From positions 7,254,001 to 7,318,000 of the forward strand of contig NC_003155.5 in NCBI RefSeq assembly GCF_000009765.2: a stretch of 64,000 bases of DNA, written 5' to 3'. A program made the translations under genes and the position numbers. Each line of letters starts with the position of its first letter. Positions within the stretch are counted from its first letter, which is position 1. This document shows, in pieces, positions 16,082 to 24,843 of the stretch. The notes below the pieces were generated by a model, which saw only the letters and a list, made by a program, of their open reading frames with translations, did not search any database and had not been told where the DNA came from. The stretch is from Streptomyces avermitilis MA-4680 = NBRC 14893. Its GTDB lineage: Bacteria; Actinomycetota; Actinomycetes; Streptomycetales; Streptomycetaceae.

Positions 16082-19000
16082 ATGTCCTGGCTGTCCAGGT
16101 TCAGCCTCGCGCAACGGGCCCTGATCGGGCTGATGTCGATCGTCGCGCTCGCCTTCGGAGCCATCGCGATCCCTCAGCTCAAGCAGCAGCTGTTGCCCAC
16201 CATCGAACTGCCCATGGTGTCCGTGCTGGCGCCCTACCAGGGCGCGTCCCCGGACGTGGTCGAGAAGCAGGTCGTCGAGCCCATCGAGGACAACCTCGAG
16301 GCCGTCGACGGCATCACGGGCGTCACTTCCACGGCGAGCGAGGGCAACGCCGTGATCCGGGCGTCCTTCGACTACGGCAACGACACCAAGCAGCTCGTCG
16401 CCGACGTCCAGCAGGCCGTCAACCGCGCCCGCGTCCAGCTCCCCGACGCTGTCGACCCGCAGGTCATCGCCGGTTCGACCGACGACATCCCGACCGTCGT
16501 CCTGGCCGTCACCTCCGACAAGGACCAGCAGGCACTGGCCGATCAGCTCGACCGGACCGTCGTCCCCGCTCTGAAGAGCATCGGCGGCGTCGGCCAGGTC
16601 ACCGTGGACGGCGTCCGCGACCTCCAGGTCACCGTCACGCCCGACGACAAGAAGGCCGCGAAGGCGCGCGTCACCTCCGCCGCGATCGGCCAGGCACTGC
16701 AGGCGGGCGGCGCGACCGTCCCGGCGGGTTCCTTCGACGAGGACGGCCACAACCGCACCGTCCAGGTCGGCGGCGGCCTCACCTCGCTGGGGCAGATCCG
16801 GGACCTGATGGTCATGGGCGGGGCCGGCAAGAAGCCCGTACGCCTCGGTGACATCGCCACCGTCGAGCAGGAGCCCGCCAAGGCGGACTCCCTCACGCGC
16901 ACCGACGGCAGGCCCAGCCTCGCCGTCAACGTGACCATGGACCACGACGGCAGCGCCGTAGCCATCTCGGAAGCGGTCAAGGACAAGCTGCCGGGCATGC
17001 GCAAGGACCTGGGCTCGGGGGCGACGATCACCGTCGTCAGCGACCAGGGCCCCGCGGTCTCGAAGTCCATCGACGGTCTGACGACCGAGGGCGCGCTCGG
17101 CCTGCTCTTCGCGGTCCTCGTCATCCTGGTCTTCCTGGCGTCGGTCCGCTCGACCCTCGTCACGGCGGTGTCCATCCCGCTGTCGGTGGTCCTCGCGCTG
17201 ATCGTCCTGTGGACCCGCGACCTGTCCCTCAACATGCTCACGCTCGGCGCGCTGACCATCGCGATCGGCCGGGTCGTCGACGACTCGATCGTGGTCCTGG
17301 AGAACATCAGGCGTCATCTCGGGTACGGCGAGGAGCGCCAGGAGGCGATCCTCAGGGCGGTCCGTGAGGTGTCCGGTGCGGTCACCTCGTCCACGCTGAC
17401 CACGGTCGCGGTGTTCCTGCCCATCGGTCTGGTCGGCGGCATGGTGGGCGAGCTGTTCGGCTCGTTCTCGCTGACCGTGACGGCCGCGCTCCTCGCGTCG
17501 CTGCTGGTCTCGCTGACGGTCGTACCCGTTCTGTCGTACTGGTTCCTGCGCGCCCCGAAGGGCACGCCCGACGACGCGGAGGAAGCCCGCCGGACGGCCG
17601 AGGAGAAGGAGGCGAGGAGCAGGCTCCAACGTGTCTACGTCCCTGTCCTGCGCTTCGCCACGCGCCGCCGCCTCACCAGTGTGCTGATCGCGGCCGCGAT
17701 CCTGATCGGCACGTTCGGCATGGCGCCGCTGCTGAAGACGAACTTCTTCGACCAGGGCGAGCAGGAAGTCCTCACCGTCAAGCAGGAGTTGAAGCCGGGC
17801 ACCAGCCTGGCGGCGACCGACGCCCAGGCCAAGAAGGTCGAGAAGATGCTCGACGGGGTCAAGGGCGTCAAGGACTACCAGGTCACCGTCGGCTCGTCCG
17901 GCTTCCTGGCGGCCTTCGGCGGCGGCACGGACACCAACCAGGCGTCGTACTCGGTCATGCTGGACGACTCGGCGTCGTACGAGGACGTGCAGAACAGCGT
18001 CGAGGAGGGGCTCGCCAAGCTCTCCGGGATCGGTACGACGACGGTGTCGGCCGGTGACGGATTCGGCAGCCAGGACCTGAGCGTGGTCGTGAAGGCGGCC
18101 GACGCGGACGTCCTGCGGAAGGCCTCGGACCAGGTCCGTGCCGAGGTCGCGAAGCTGGACGACGTCACGGACGTGTCGAGCGACATGGCGCAGAGCGTGC
18201 CGCGCCTCTCGGTGCGGGCCAACGACAAGGCCGCCGCGGCGGGCTTCGACGACACCACCCTCGGCGCGGCCGTGACCCAGGCGGTACGGGGCACCACGAG
18301 CGGCAAGGCGCTCCTCGACGACACCGAGCGCGACATCGTGATCAGGTCGGCCAAGCCGGCCGAGACGTCGGCCCAGCTGAGGAACCTGCGCCTGGGTGCG
18401 GTGAAGCTGGGTGACATCGCGACGGTGAAGCTGGTGGACAGCCCGGTTTCGATGACCCGGATCGACGGACGGCGCGCCGCCACCATCACGGCACGGCCGA
18501 CCGGCGACAACACGGGCGCCGTCAGCACGAAGCTCCAGTCGAAGATCGACGCGCTGAAGCTGCCGACCGGTGCGACGGCGGAGATCGGCGGTGTCTCGCA
18601 GGACCAGGACGACGCGTTCAAGAACCTGGGCCTGGCGATGCTGGCGGCGATCGCGATCGTGTTCATGCTGCTGGTCGCCACCTTCCGCTCGCTGGTCCAG
18701 CCGCTCATCCTGCTGGTCTCCATCCCCTTCGCGGCGACGGGCGCGATCGGTCTCCTGGTGGCCACGGGCACTCCGATGGGTGTCCCGGCGATGATCGGCA
18801 TGCTGATGCTGATCGGCATCGTGGTGACGAACGCGATCGTGCTGATCGACCTGATCAACCAGTACCGCAAGCAGGGTTACGGCACGGTCGACGCCGTGAT
18901 CGAGGGCGGCCGTCACCGCCTCCGCCCGATCCTGATGACGGCCCTGGCGACGATCTTCGCCCTGCTCCCGATGGCGCTCGGCGTCACGGGCGAGGGCGGC

Positions 19001-19243
19001 TTCATCGCCCAGCCGTTGGCGGTGGTCGTCATCGGCGGTCTGATCACGTCCACGCTGCTGACGCTGCTGCTGGTCCCGACGCTCTACACGGTGATCGAGG
19101 TCCGTAAGGAGCGCCGGGCGAAGAAGAAGGCGGCGAAGCGGGCGGCGAAGTCGGGGAACCCGTCCTCGCCGACGGGGACGCCGACGGAGACAGAGGCGGA
19201 GACGGACGCGGACGCCGGGCAGCCGGAACCCGCGCAGGCCTGA
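16082..19243 (+). CDS. RND-superfamily efflux transporter (AcrB/HAE1-like)
   Basis: A 1053-aa inner-membrane proton-driven exporter. It has the duplicated RND layout: an N-terminal helix, a large extracytoplasmic domain (about 35-330), helices including the proton-relay motif GRVVDDSIVVLENI near residue 398, a second large loop (about 560-830) and a final helix bundle containing GVPAMIGMLMLIGIVVTNAIV (a conserved Asn replaces Asp in the repeat). The C-terminus is a Lys/Ala- then Glu/Thr-rich tail. No membrane-fusion or outer-membrane partner gene is adjacent, as expected for a Gram-positive member. Substrate is unknown. It probably follows the two-component pair as a separate unit. Confidence 0.9.
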   Translation: MSWLSRFSLAQRALIGLMSIVALAFGAIAIPQLKQQLLPTIELPMVSVLAPYQGASPDVVEKQVVEPIEDNLEAVDGITGVTSTASEGNAVIRASFDYGNDTKQLVADVQQAVNRARVQLPDAVDPQVIAGSTDDIPTVVLAVTSDKDQQALADQLDRTVVPALKSIGGVGQVTVDGVRDLQVTVTPDDKKAAKARVTSAAIGQALQAGGATVPAGSFDEDGHNRTVQVGGGLTSLGQIRDLMVMGGAGKKPVRLGDIATVEQEPAKADSLTRTDGRPSLAVNVTMDHDGSAVAISEAVKDKLPGMRKDLGSGATITVVSDQGPAVSKSIDGLTTEGALGLLFAVLVILVFLASVRSTLVTAVSIPLSVVLALIVLWTRDLSLNMLTLGALTIAIGRVVDDSIVVLENIRRHLGYGEERQEAILRAVREVSGAVTSSTLTTVAVFLPIGLVGGMVGELFGSFSLTVTAALLASLLVSLTVVPVLSYWFLRAPKGTPDDAEEARRTAEEKEARSRLQRVYVPVLRFATRRRLTSVLIAAAILIGTFGMAPLLKTNFFDQGEQEVLTVKQELKPGTSLAATDAQAKKVEKMLDGVKGVKDYQVTVGSSGFLAAFGGGTDTNQASYSVMLDDSASYEDVQNSVEEGLAKLSGIGTTTVSAGDGFGSQDLSVVVKAADADVLRKASDQVRAEVAKLDDVTDVSSDMAQSVPRLSVRANDKAAAAGFDDTTLGAAVTQAVRGTTSGKALLDDTERDIVIRSAKPAETSAQLRNLRLGAVKLGDIATVKLVDSPVSMTRIDGRRAATITARPTGDNTGAVSTKLQSKIDALKLPTGATAEIGGVSQDQDDAFKNLGLAMLAAIAIVFMLLVATFRSLVQPLILLVSIPFAATGAIGLLVATGTPMGVPAMIGMLMLIGIVVTNAIVLIDLINQYRKQGYGTVDAVIEGGRHRLRPILMTALATIFALLPMALGVTGEGGFIAQPLAVVVIGGLITSTLLTLLLVPTLYTVIEVRKERRAKKKAAKRAAKSGNPSSPTGTPTETEAETDADAGQPEPAQA

Positions 19244-19255
19244 CGTCTTCACACG

Positions 19256-19306
19256 CCCCGGGCCCTGGTCCGCACTCACGGTGCGGGCCAGGGCCCGGGG
19301 GTTTTT
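19256..19306. terminator. Strong bidirectional terminator
   Basis: A 20-bp stem with one G-T wobble (5' arm 19256-19275, 3' arm 19281-19300), a 5-nt loop TCACG, then GTTTTT. It starts 12 bp after the RND stop and lies between the convergent RND and nadA genes. It is the best textbook terminator in the window. Confidence 0.92.
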
Positions 19307-19373
19307 CGTTCGTGGGCGGACGGGCGCGGACGAGCCGGGCCGCGCAACGGCCGAGCCCCCGCGCCCCGGAGGG

Positions 19374-20558
19374 TTACGGCAGCGCCAGCATCCGCTCCAG
19401 CGCCAGCTTCGCGAACTGTTCCGTCTCCCGGTCCACCTCGATGCGGTTGACCAGGTTGCCCTCGGCGAGGGACTCCAGGGTCCACACCAGATGCGGCAGG
19501 TCGATGCGGTTCATCGTCGAGCAGAAGCAGACCGTCTTGTCGAGGAAGACGATTTCCTTGCCCTCGGGAGCGAAACGGTTCGCCAGGCGGCGTACGAGGT
19601 TCAGCTCCGTACCGATGGCCCACTTGGAGCCCGCGGGCGCCGCTTCCAGCGCCTTGATGATGTACTCGGTCGAACCGACGTAGTCCGCCGCGTCCACGAC
19701 CTCGTGCTTGCACTCGGGGTGCACGAGGACGTTCACGCCGGGGATCCGCTCGCGTACGTCGTTCACCGAGTCCAGCGAGAAGCGGCCGTGCACGGAGCAG
19801 TGGCCCCGCCACAGGATCATCTTCGCGGACCGCAGCTCCTCGGCCGTCAGCCCGCCGTTCGGCTTGTGCGGGTTGTAGAGCACGCAGTCGTCGAGCGACA
19901 TCCCCATGTCCCGCACGGCCGTGTTGCGGCCCAGGTGCTGGTCGGGAAGGAAGAGGACCTTCGAGCCCTGCTCGAAGGCCCACTCCAGCGCCCGCTGCGC
20001 GTTCGACGAGGTGCAGATGGTGCCGCCGTGCCGGCCCGTGAACGCCTTGATGTCCGCGGACGAGTTCATGTACGAGACGGGTACGACCTGCTCGGCTATG
20101 CCGGCCTCGGTCAGCACGTCCCAGCACTCGGCGACCTGCTCGGCGGTGGCCATGTCGGCCATGGAGCACCCGGCGGCCAGGTCCGGCAGCACGACCTTCT
20201 GGTCGTCGCCCGTCAGGATGTCCGCGGACTCCGCCATGAAGTGCACACCGCAGAACACGATGTACTCGGCTTCGGGGCGCGCCGCCGCGTCCCGGGCCAG
20301 CTTGAAGGAGTCGCCGGTGACGTCCGCGAACTGGATGACCTCGTCGCGCTGGTAGTGGTGGCCGAGCACGAAGACCTTGTCCCCGAGCTTCTCCTTGGCC
20401 GCGCGGGCGCGCTCGACCAGGTCCGGGTCGGACGGCGAGGGCAGATCGCCGGGACACTCGACGCCGCGCTCACTCCTCGGGTCGGCCTCACGGCCGAGCA
20501 GCAGCAGGGCGAGGGGCGTCGGCTGTACGTCGAGCTCCTGGGGCTGGGCGGTGGTCAC
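19374..20558 (-). CDS. nadA: Quinolinate synthase
   Basis: [4Fe-4S] enzyme condensing iminoaspartate with dihydroxyacetone phosphate to give quinolinate in de novo NAD synthesis. The 394-aa product has the three cluster cysteines in family contexts: VFCGVHFMAES, HPECKHEV and KTVCFCSTM, plus LGHHYQRDEV near the N-terminus. GTG at 20558 (VTTAQPQEL) is chosen because AAAGGG lies 8-10 nt upstream; two earlier in-frame GTG codons overlap that site. nadB and nadC are not adjacent. It is divergent from an Fe-S carrier gene, with an inverted repeat in the shared region. Confidence 0.95.
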   Translation of the reverse strand: MTTAQPQELDVQPTPLALLLLGREADPRSERGVECPGDLPSPSDPDLVERARAAKEKLGDKVFVLGHHYQRDEVIQFADVTGDSFKLARDAAARPEAEYIVFCGVHFMAESADILTGDDQKVVLPDLAAGCSMADMATAEQVAECWDVLTEAGIAEQVVPVSYMNSSADIKAFTGRHGGTICTSSNAQRALEWAFEQGSKVLFLPDQHLGRNTAVRDMGMSLDDCVLYNPHKPNGGLTAEELRSAKMILWRGHCSVHGRFSLDSVNDVRERIPGVNVLVHPECKHEVVDAADYVGSTEYIIKALEAAPAGSKWAIGTELNLVRRLANRFAPEGKEIVFLDKTVCFCSTMNRIDLPHLVWTLESLAEGNLVNRIEVDRETEQFAKLALERMLALP

Positions 20559-20655
20559 GACACGCACCCTTTCTGTTCTGCGGCTCGCTTGGATCATGGA
20601 GGCGATCCAGCGGGACATGCCTTTTCGTCGAATTGACGCTATCTATCATAACCGG

Positions 20656-20699
20656 TTCACGTCACTTTGACGAAGGTCATAGTGTCGATGTGACGTGAA
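20656..20699. promoter_or_regulatory. Inverted repeat between nadA and the IscA-type gene
   Basis: TTCACGTCAC (20656-20665) and GTGACGTGAA (20690-20699) are perfect 10-bp complementary arms 24 bp apart, in the intergenic region about 100 bp upstream of nadA. The position and symmetry suggest a regulator binding site or paired half-sites for NAD or Fe-S control. No regulator can be named from the sequence. Confidence 0.45.
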
Positions 20700-20892
20700 T
20701 CCCGCTGGCTCGAACGGCGGCCGACCTGGACGTGCCGGAGGGGTTGTCCACAGGGCGCTGTCCGTGCTTCGGCGCATGTGCGAGCATGAAGACAGACAAG
20801 GGAAAGACACACGCTCGGCCCGGAATGAATCCGCGGCCCCGCCGGTTGCAACCGTCGGCAAGCAGTCTCCGTACAACCCGGGAGAGAAGCAG

Positions 20893-21249
20893 ATGTCCGT
20901 ATCGGACGAGACCACCACCGTGAGCGACGGCATCATCCTGTCCGACGCCGCCGCGGCCAAGGTCAAGGCCCTGCTCGACCAGGAAGGCCGCGAGGATCTG
21001 GCACTGCGCGTCGCCGTTCAGCCCGGCGGCTGCTCCGGCCTGCGCTACCAGCTCTTCTTCGACGAGCGTTCCCTCGACGGCGACGTCGTGAAGGACTTCG
21101 ACGGTGTCAAGGTCGTCACCGACCGCATGAGTGCTCCGTACCTGGGCGGCGCCTCGATCGACTTCGTGGACACCATCGAGAAGCAGGGCTTCACGATCGA
21201 CAACCCGAACGCGACGGGCTCCTGCGCCTGCGGCGACTCCTTCAGCTGA
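20893..21249 (+). CDS. A-type iron-sulfur carrier (IscA/ErpA/HesB)
   Basis: A 118-aa Fe-S cluster carrier that passes clusters to apoproteins. The three cluster-ligating cysteines are present: one in VQPGGCSGLRY and two in GSCACGDSF at the C-terminus. The ATG at 20893 has GGAGAG at 20881-20886. A longer frame from 20695 adds a region without coding character. It is divergent from nadA, whose product needs a [4Fe-4S] cluster, so a supply relationship is plausible but inferred. ErpA-like by the motif order; erpA, iscA and sufA cannot be separated here. Confidence 0.92.
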   Translation: MSVSDETTTVSDGIILSDAAAAKVKALLDQEGREDLALRVAVQPGGCSGLRYQLFFDERSLDGDVVKDFDGVKVVTDRMSAPYLGGASIDFVDTIEKQGFTIDNPNATGSCACGDSFS

Positions 21250-21263
21250 GCACGCGGCACCCA

Positions 21264-21292
21264 CCGGTACGCGTACGCAGGCGGCGTACCGG
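21264..21292 (+). terminator. Hairpin after the IscA-type gene
   Basis: CCGGTACGC (21264-21272) and GCGTACCGG (21284-21292) form a perfect 9-bp stem with an 11-nt loop, 14 bp after the stop. No T-run follows. It is the likely end of the Fe-S carrier transcript. Confidence 0.55.
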
Positions 21293-21455
21293 CAGACGTG
21301 CTAAGTCGGCAGTCCCCCTCCGACGGGAACGCCGCCTTCGAGCATCCACGGCCTTTTGCGCGGCCTTCGCGCAGGCACGGGCGGGCCTTCGCGCAGGCAC
21401 GGTGGCCGCCACCGGTGCGGCCACCACTGGGGCAGCCGCACCGGGCGGACCGGGG

Positions 21456-23315
21456 CTACTGCGGCTGAGCCGACTGGGCCGACTTCGGCAGCCGGTGCTC
21501 CGCCGCCGTCTCCTTCGGGATCTGCGTGCCGTCCGAGCCCACCACCTTGCGGTCACCGAGCGGCGCGTCCAGGTGGAGCGTCCGGTGGTACTCCTTGGCG
21601 ATCATGATGCAGACCTTGTCCTGCCAGGGCGTCTCGGTCACGGTGACCTTCACCTCGTCGGAGCTCTCGCTCGCCGACGCCGCGTAGTCCCCGCACACCC
21701 CGCCCGTGAAGCTCACGGTCAGGTCCTTCCCGTCGGCCGTGTAGCCGTCCACCTTGACGTCACGCTTGGTCGGCGCCGAGGTCGACCCGTCGCTGGGCCG
21801 CGGGGCAGGCGAGCCGCTCGGCGCCTGCGAAGGCTCCGTGGGCTGCGAAGCCCCCGGCGCGGCCACGTACCGCGGGTCGACCGCCGGATGCGTCACGGTG
21901 AAGGTGTCGTCGGCCCCCTTCGGACGTACGTCGAACAGCCAGGACGGCACCAGCGCCGGCTGCCCGTCCACCACCTGCGAGGCCAGCCCGAACACGGCGC
22001 CCTCGACGGCCACCGGCTCCGGCGTGGGCGTCGCGGTCGACGCCTCGCACGGCGTCTCGTCCTTGTCCTTGAGCGGTACGGGGCTGGCGCAGCCGCCGAT
22101 GCCCTTGCGGCCGTCCCCCGTCGCCGAACCGTTCATCAGGTCCAGCGTCTTCTGCGCACTGATGACGGGGTACGTGTCGCTCTTCACCGGCGCCTTCAGG
22201 TTGCCGCTGCCGCCGACCACCTGGCCGTCCGCGCCGACCTGGATGCCCGTCGTCCAGCCGTGCGTGGGCAGCCCGCCGACCTTCGGCTCGGCGTTCACCA
22301 CCCGTACCCGGTCCATGACCTGGCCGGCGTTCAGCTTCGCGTCGTCCTGGCCCACCGCCTTCAGGACGGGAGCGGCGGCCTTCCTGGCGGCGGCCTCGCT
22401 CACCGGATCGGCGGCCGACCGTCCGGAGGATTCGCTCGGGCACGCCTTGGTGCTCGTGCAGAGGTTGTCGGTCCCCGGCGTGTACCGGCTGAACGTCCAG
22501 ATCCCCGGTGCCCGCTTGGTCACCCGCAGCGTCGGCCCCGACCCGTCCTTCACCGCCCCGACCGTCCAGGCGTCCCCGGTCAGCCTCGGGGTGCCGTCCA
22601 CCGCCAGGGCCTGCGCGAGACGCGCCACCTCGTCCTTCGTCACCTCGCCCGTCGCCCGGTACACGGGCGCGGAGTCCGGGCCGTCGGGGAGCTTGCCGTC
22701 GGCCCGGTAGGACGCGCCGTAGGGGTTTGGCTCACCCACCGCGATGCCCGGCCTGCCGCCCTCGCTGTAGCCGTCGAGGGCGAGCGGCGGGGGAGTGCCG
22801 TCGCCGCCGGGGCCGGTGGAACGGCCGCCGGAGCCGCCGGTCGCGGTCGCGGTGAAGTACGCCCCGCCGCCCCCGACGAGCAGCACCGCGGCCGCCACCG
22901 AGGCCACGACCACCGGAGACCGCCGCCGACGCGGTGCGCCTTCGTCGGCACCCGCGACGCCCTCACCGGACTCGGTGATGTCGGCGACTTCGGCGACTTC
23001 GGCGTCTTCAGTGACTTCAACGGCTTCGCTGATCTCGGCAGCTTCGGCAGCTTCGGCAGCTTCGGCAGCTTCGGCGGCTTCGGCGGCTTCGGCAGCTTTG
23101 GTGTCGTCACTGGCCTCGGCGGTGTCACTGGCTTTGGTGTCGTCACTGGCTTCGGCAGCCTCAGTGACGTCGGCAGCTTCAGTGACGTCGGCAGCCTCAC
23201 CGGCTGTGGTGGCGTCGGCCGCTTCGGACGCGTCGCCGGCTTCCCCGTCGGGCCGCCCGGTGTTCACCGCGTCGCTCGCGCTGCTCGCGTCGTCGTCGGG
23301 TCGCTCGGTGCTCAC
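21456..23315 (-). CDS. Large membrane-anchored protein with EAA-repeat cytoplasmic tail
   Basis: A 619-aa protein of unknown function. Residues about 1-125 are an extreme low-complexity acidic region (repeats of EAA, DVTEAA and DDTKAS), followed by a basic RRRR stop and one transmembrane helix (about 134-156). About 450 residues lie outside the cell, including Cys pairs (NLCTSTKACPS, GGCASPVP, ETPCEAS) that may form disulfides, and a Pro/Ser/Thr-rich linker near residue 490. This is a type II membrane protein; secreted-domain family not recognised. The GTG at 23315 has AAAGGAG 7 nt upstream. Tandem 9-bp DNA repeats encode the EAA region. Confidence 0.85.
   Translation of the reverse strand: MSTERPDDDASSASDAVNTGRPDGEAGDASEAADATTAGEAADVTEAADVTEAAEASDDTKASDTAEASDDTKAAEAAEAAEAAEAAEAAEAAEISEAVEVTEDAEVAEVADITESGEGVAGADEGAPRRRRSPVVVASVAAAVLLVGGGGAYFTATATGGSGGRSTGPGGDGTPPPLALDGYSEGGRPGIAVGEPNPYGASYRADGKLPDGPDSAPVYRATGEVTKDEVARLAQALAVDGTPRLTGDAWTVGAVKDGSGPTLRVTKRAPGIWTFSRYTPGTDNLCTSTKACPSESSGRSAADPVSEAAARKAAAPVLKAVGQDDAKLNAGQVMDRVRVVNAEPKVGGLPTHGWTTGIQVGADGQVVGGSGNLKAPVKSDTYPVISAQKTLDLMNGSATGDGRKGIGGCASPVPLKDKDETPCEASTATPTPEPVAVEGAVFGLASQVVDGQPALVPSWLFDVRPKGADDTFTVTHPAVDPRYVAAPGASQPTEPSQAPSGSPAPRPSDGSTSAPTKRDVKVDGYTADGKDLTVSFTGGVCGDYAASASESSDEVKVTVTETPWQDKVCIMIAKEYHRTLHLDAPLGDRKVVGSDGTQIPKETAAEHRLPKSAQSAQPQ
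23031..23100. repeat. Tandem 9-bp repeats inside the EAA region
   Basis: Around seven near-identical units of the CTTCGGCAG/CTTCGGCGG type lie within the membrane-protein gene and encode its EAA tripeptide run. A larger duplication (CAGTGACGTCGGCAGC) lies at about 23163-23205. Both are slippage-prone and probably length-variable. Confidence 0.75.
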
Positions 23316-23490
23316 CGCATCGCTCCTTTGGCTCCACTGCTGTCCCGGACGACCCTGCCCCGTCGGAGAGGGGGCTCAGGAGGGTCGTACGCCGTATCCC
23401 CTTTACGGGGGACGGCGATGGGACGCAATGGGGGAGCGCGCGGTTCCCTCGTCGGCGCGCTCTGTCTCAGCGGATCGAAATCTGTGCGGA

Positions 23491-23700
23491 TCAGTCCCCG
23501 TAGTCCGACATCGCGTCCAGGAGCCGCGCGGAGGCGGGCGGCACGGTCACGCCGTGAATGAGGGACGGGGAGACCGGGCGGGGGGTGATCCGGTCGGGTG
23601 CCGCCCAGTGCGGGGCCATCCGGGCGCCGTCGCCGCGCAGCGACGCCAGATCGCCCTCCAGGTCGAGCGGGACGGAGCCGTGGACCTTCAGGTTCGTCAT
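23491..23700 (-). CDS. Small hypothetical protein (69 aa)
   Basis: A 69-aa frame beginning MTNLKVHGSVPLDLEGDL and ending LLDAMSDYGD. It has good codon bias, no signal peptide and no membrane helix. There is no clear ribosome site upstream of the ATG; a leaderless transcript is possible. It is divergent from the adenosine kinase gene. Similar short proteins occur at this locus in streptomycetes as far as I recall, but I cannot confirm it here, so the call is moderate. Confidence 0.55.
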   Translation of the reverse strand: MTNLKVHGSVPLDLEGDLASLRGDGARMAPHWAAPDRITPRPVSPSLIHGVTVPPASARLLDAMSDYGD

Positions 23701-23833
23701 AGCGGAACCGTAGACACGGTCGGGTCCACGAAGAAAGATCTACTATCGGGTAGTTTTGCCCGCTTCAGTGGGCCCCCGTCGACCGGGTAGCGTGAACTGT
23801 CAATCCCTTCCCCCGCAGGAGCGTGTCCTCGCC

Positions 23834-24808
23834 GTGCGTATCGCAGTCACCGGCTCCATCGCCACCGACCACCTCATGACCTTCCCCGGCCGTTTCGCCG
23901 ACCAGCTCGTCGCGGACCAGCTGCACACGGTCTCCCTCTCCTTCCTGGTCGACAATCTCGACGTACGCCGGGGTGGCGTCGGCGCGAACATCGCCTTCGG
24001 CATGGGGCAGCTCGGTACGTCGCCGATCCTGGTCGGCGCGGCGGGCTCGGACTTCCAGGAGTACCGCGCCTGGCTGGACCGGCACGGCGTCGACACGGCC
24101 TCCGTGCGCATCTCCGAGGTGCTGCACACCGCCCGCTTCGTGTGCACCACGGACGCCGACCACAACCAGATCGGCTCCTTCTACACGGGCGCGATGAGCG
24201 AGGCCCGGCTGATCGAGCTCAAGTCGGTCGCCGACCGCGTGGGCGGGCTCGACCTGGTCCTGATCGGCGCGGACGACCCGGAGGCGATGCTGCGCCACAC
24301 GGAGGAGTGCCGGTCCCGCTCGATCCCCTTCGCGGCCGACTTCTCGCAGCAGATCGCCCGTATGAACGGCGACGAGATCCGGATACTGCTGGACGGGGCG
24401 ACCTACCTCTTCTCCAACGAGTACGAGAAGGGGCTCATCGAGTCCAAGACCGGCTGGAGCGACGAGGAGATCCTGTCGAAGGTCGGCCACCGCGTGACCA
24501 CCCTCGGCGCGCAGGGCGTGCGCATCGAGCGGGCCGGCCAGGACCCGATCGAGGTGGGCTGCCCCGAGGAGGAGCGCAAGGCGGACCCGACCGGCGTCGG
24601 CGACGCGTTCCGCGCGGGTTTCCTGTCCGCCCTCGCCTGGGGCGTCTCCCTCGAGCGCGCCGCCCAGGTGGGCTGCATGCTCGCCACGCTGGTCATCGAG
24701 ACGGTCGGCACCCAGGAGTACCAGCTGCGCCGCGCCCACTTCATGGACCGCTTCACCAAGGCGTACGGCGACGACGCGGCCGTAGAGGTCCGCCGGCACC
24801 TCGCCTGA
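23834..24808 (+). CDS. adoK: Adenosine kinase-type carbohydrate kinase (PfkB family)
   Basis: Phosphorylates adenosine (purine salvage) if it matches its mycobacterial relative. The 324-aa product begins VRIAVTGSIATDHLMTFPGRF and carries SLSFLVDNL, a glycine-rich GGVGANIAFGMG near residue 46, and the PfkB active-site signature DPTGVGDAFRAGFL near residue 250, with catalytic Asp in VGDAF. These stretches match from memory M. tuberculosis AdoK (Rv2202c) closely, and the downstream ctaC neighbourhood is conserved too. The GTG at 23834 has AGGAG at 23817-23821. Another sugar substrate cannot be excluded; the kinase fold is secure. Confidence 0.9.
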   Translation: MRIAVTGSIATDHLMTFPGRFADQLVADQLHTVSLSFLVDNLDVRRGGVGANIAFGMGQLGTSPILVGAAGSDFQEYRAWLDRHGVDTASVRISEVLHTARFVCTTDADHNQIGSFYTGAMSEARLIELKSVADRVGGLDLVLIGADDPEAMLRHTEECRSRSIPFAADFSQQIARMNGDEIRILLDGATYLFSNEYEKGLIESKTGWSDEEILSKVGHRVTTLGAQGVRIERAGQDPIEVGCPEEERKADPTGVGDAFRAGFLSALAWGVSLERAAQVGCMLATLVIETVGTQEYQLRRAHFMDRFTKAYGDDAAVEVRRHLA

Positions 24809-24814
24809 CCAGGC

Positions 24815-24841
24815 CCTGTCCGGCCGATCAGGCCGGACAGG
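24815..24841. terminator. Bidirectional terminator hairpin
   Basis: A perfect 11-bp stem (CCTGTCCGGCC / GGCCGGACAGG) with a 5-nt loop GATCA fills the 35-bp gap between the convergent adenosine kinase and desulfurase genes, ending 2 bp before the desulfurase stop. It probably serves both genes. Confidence 0.8.
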
Positions 24842-24843
24842 AC

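Noticed and set aside
16082..19243. Assignment of the RND protein as MmpL lipid transporter
   Set aside because: The 1053-aa AcrB-like layout with the VVDDSIVV relay differs from the MmpL pattern, and no siderophore or lipid genes are adjacent.
16010..19279. A 1089-codon open frame on the strand opposite the RND exporter
   Set aside because: It is the antisense shadow of a well-supported RND gene. Its translation is Arg/Asp/His/Gln-rich and has no family motifs. Long antisense frames are common at this GC content.
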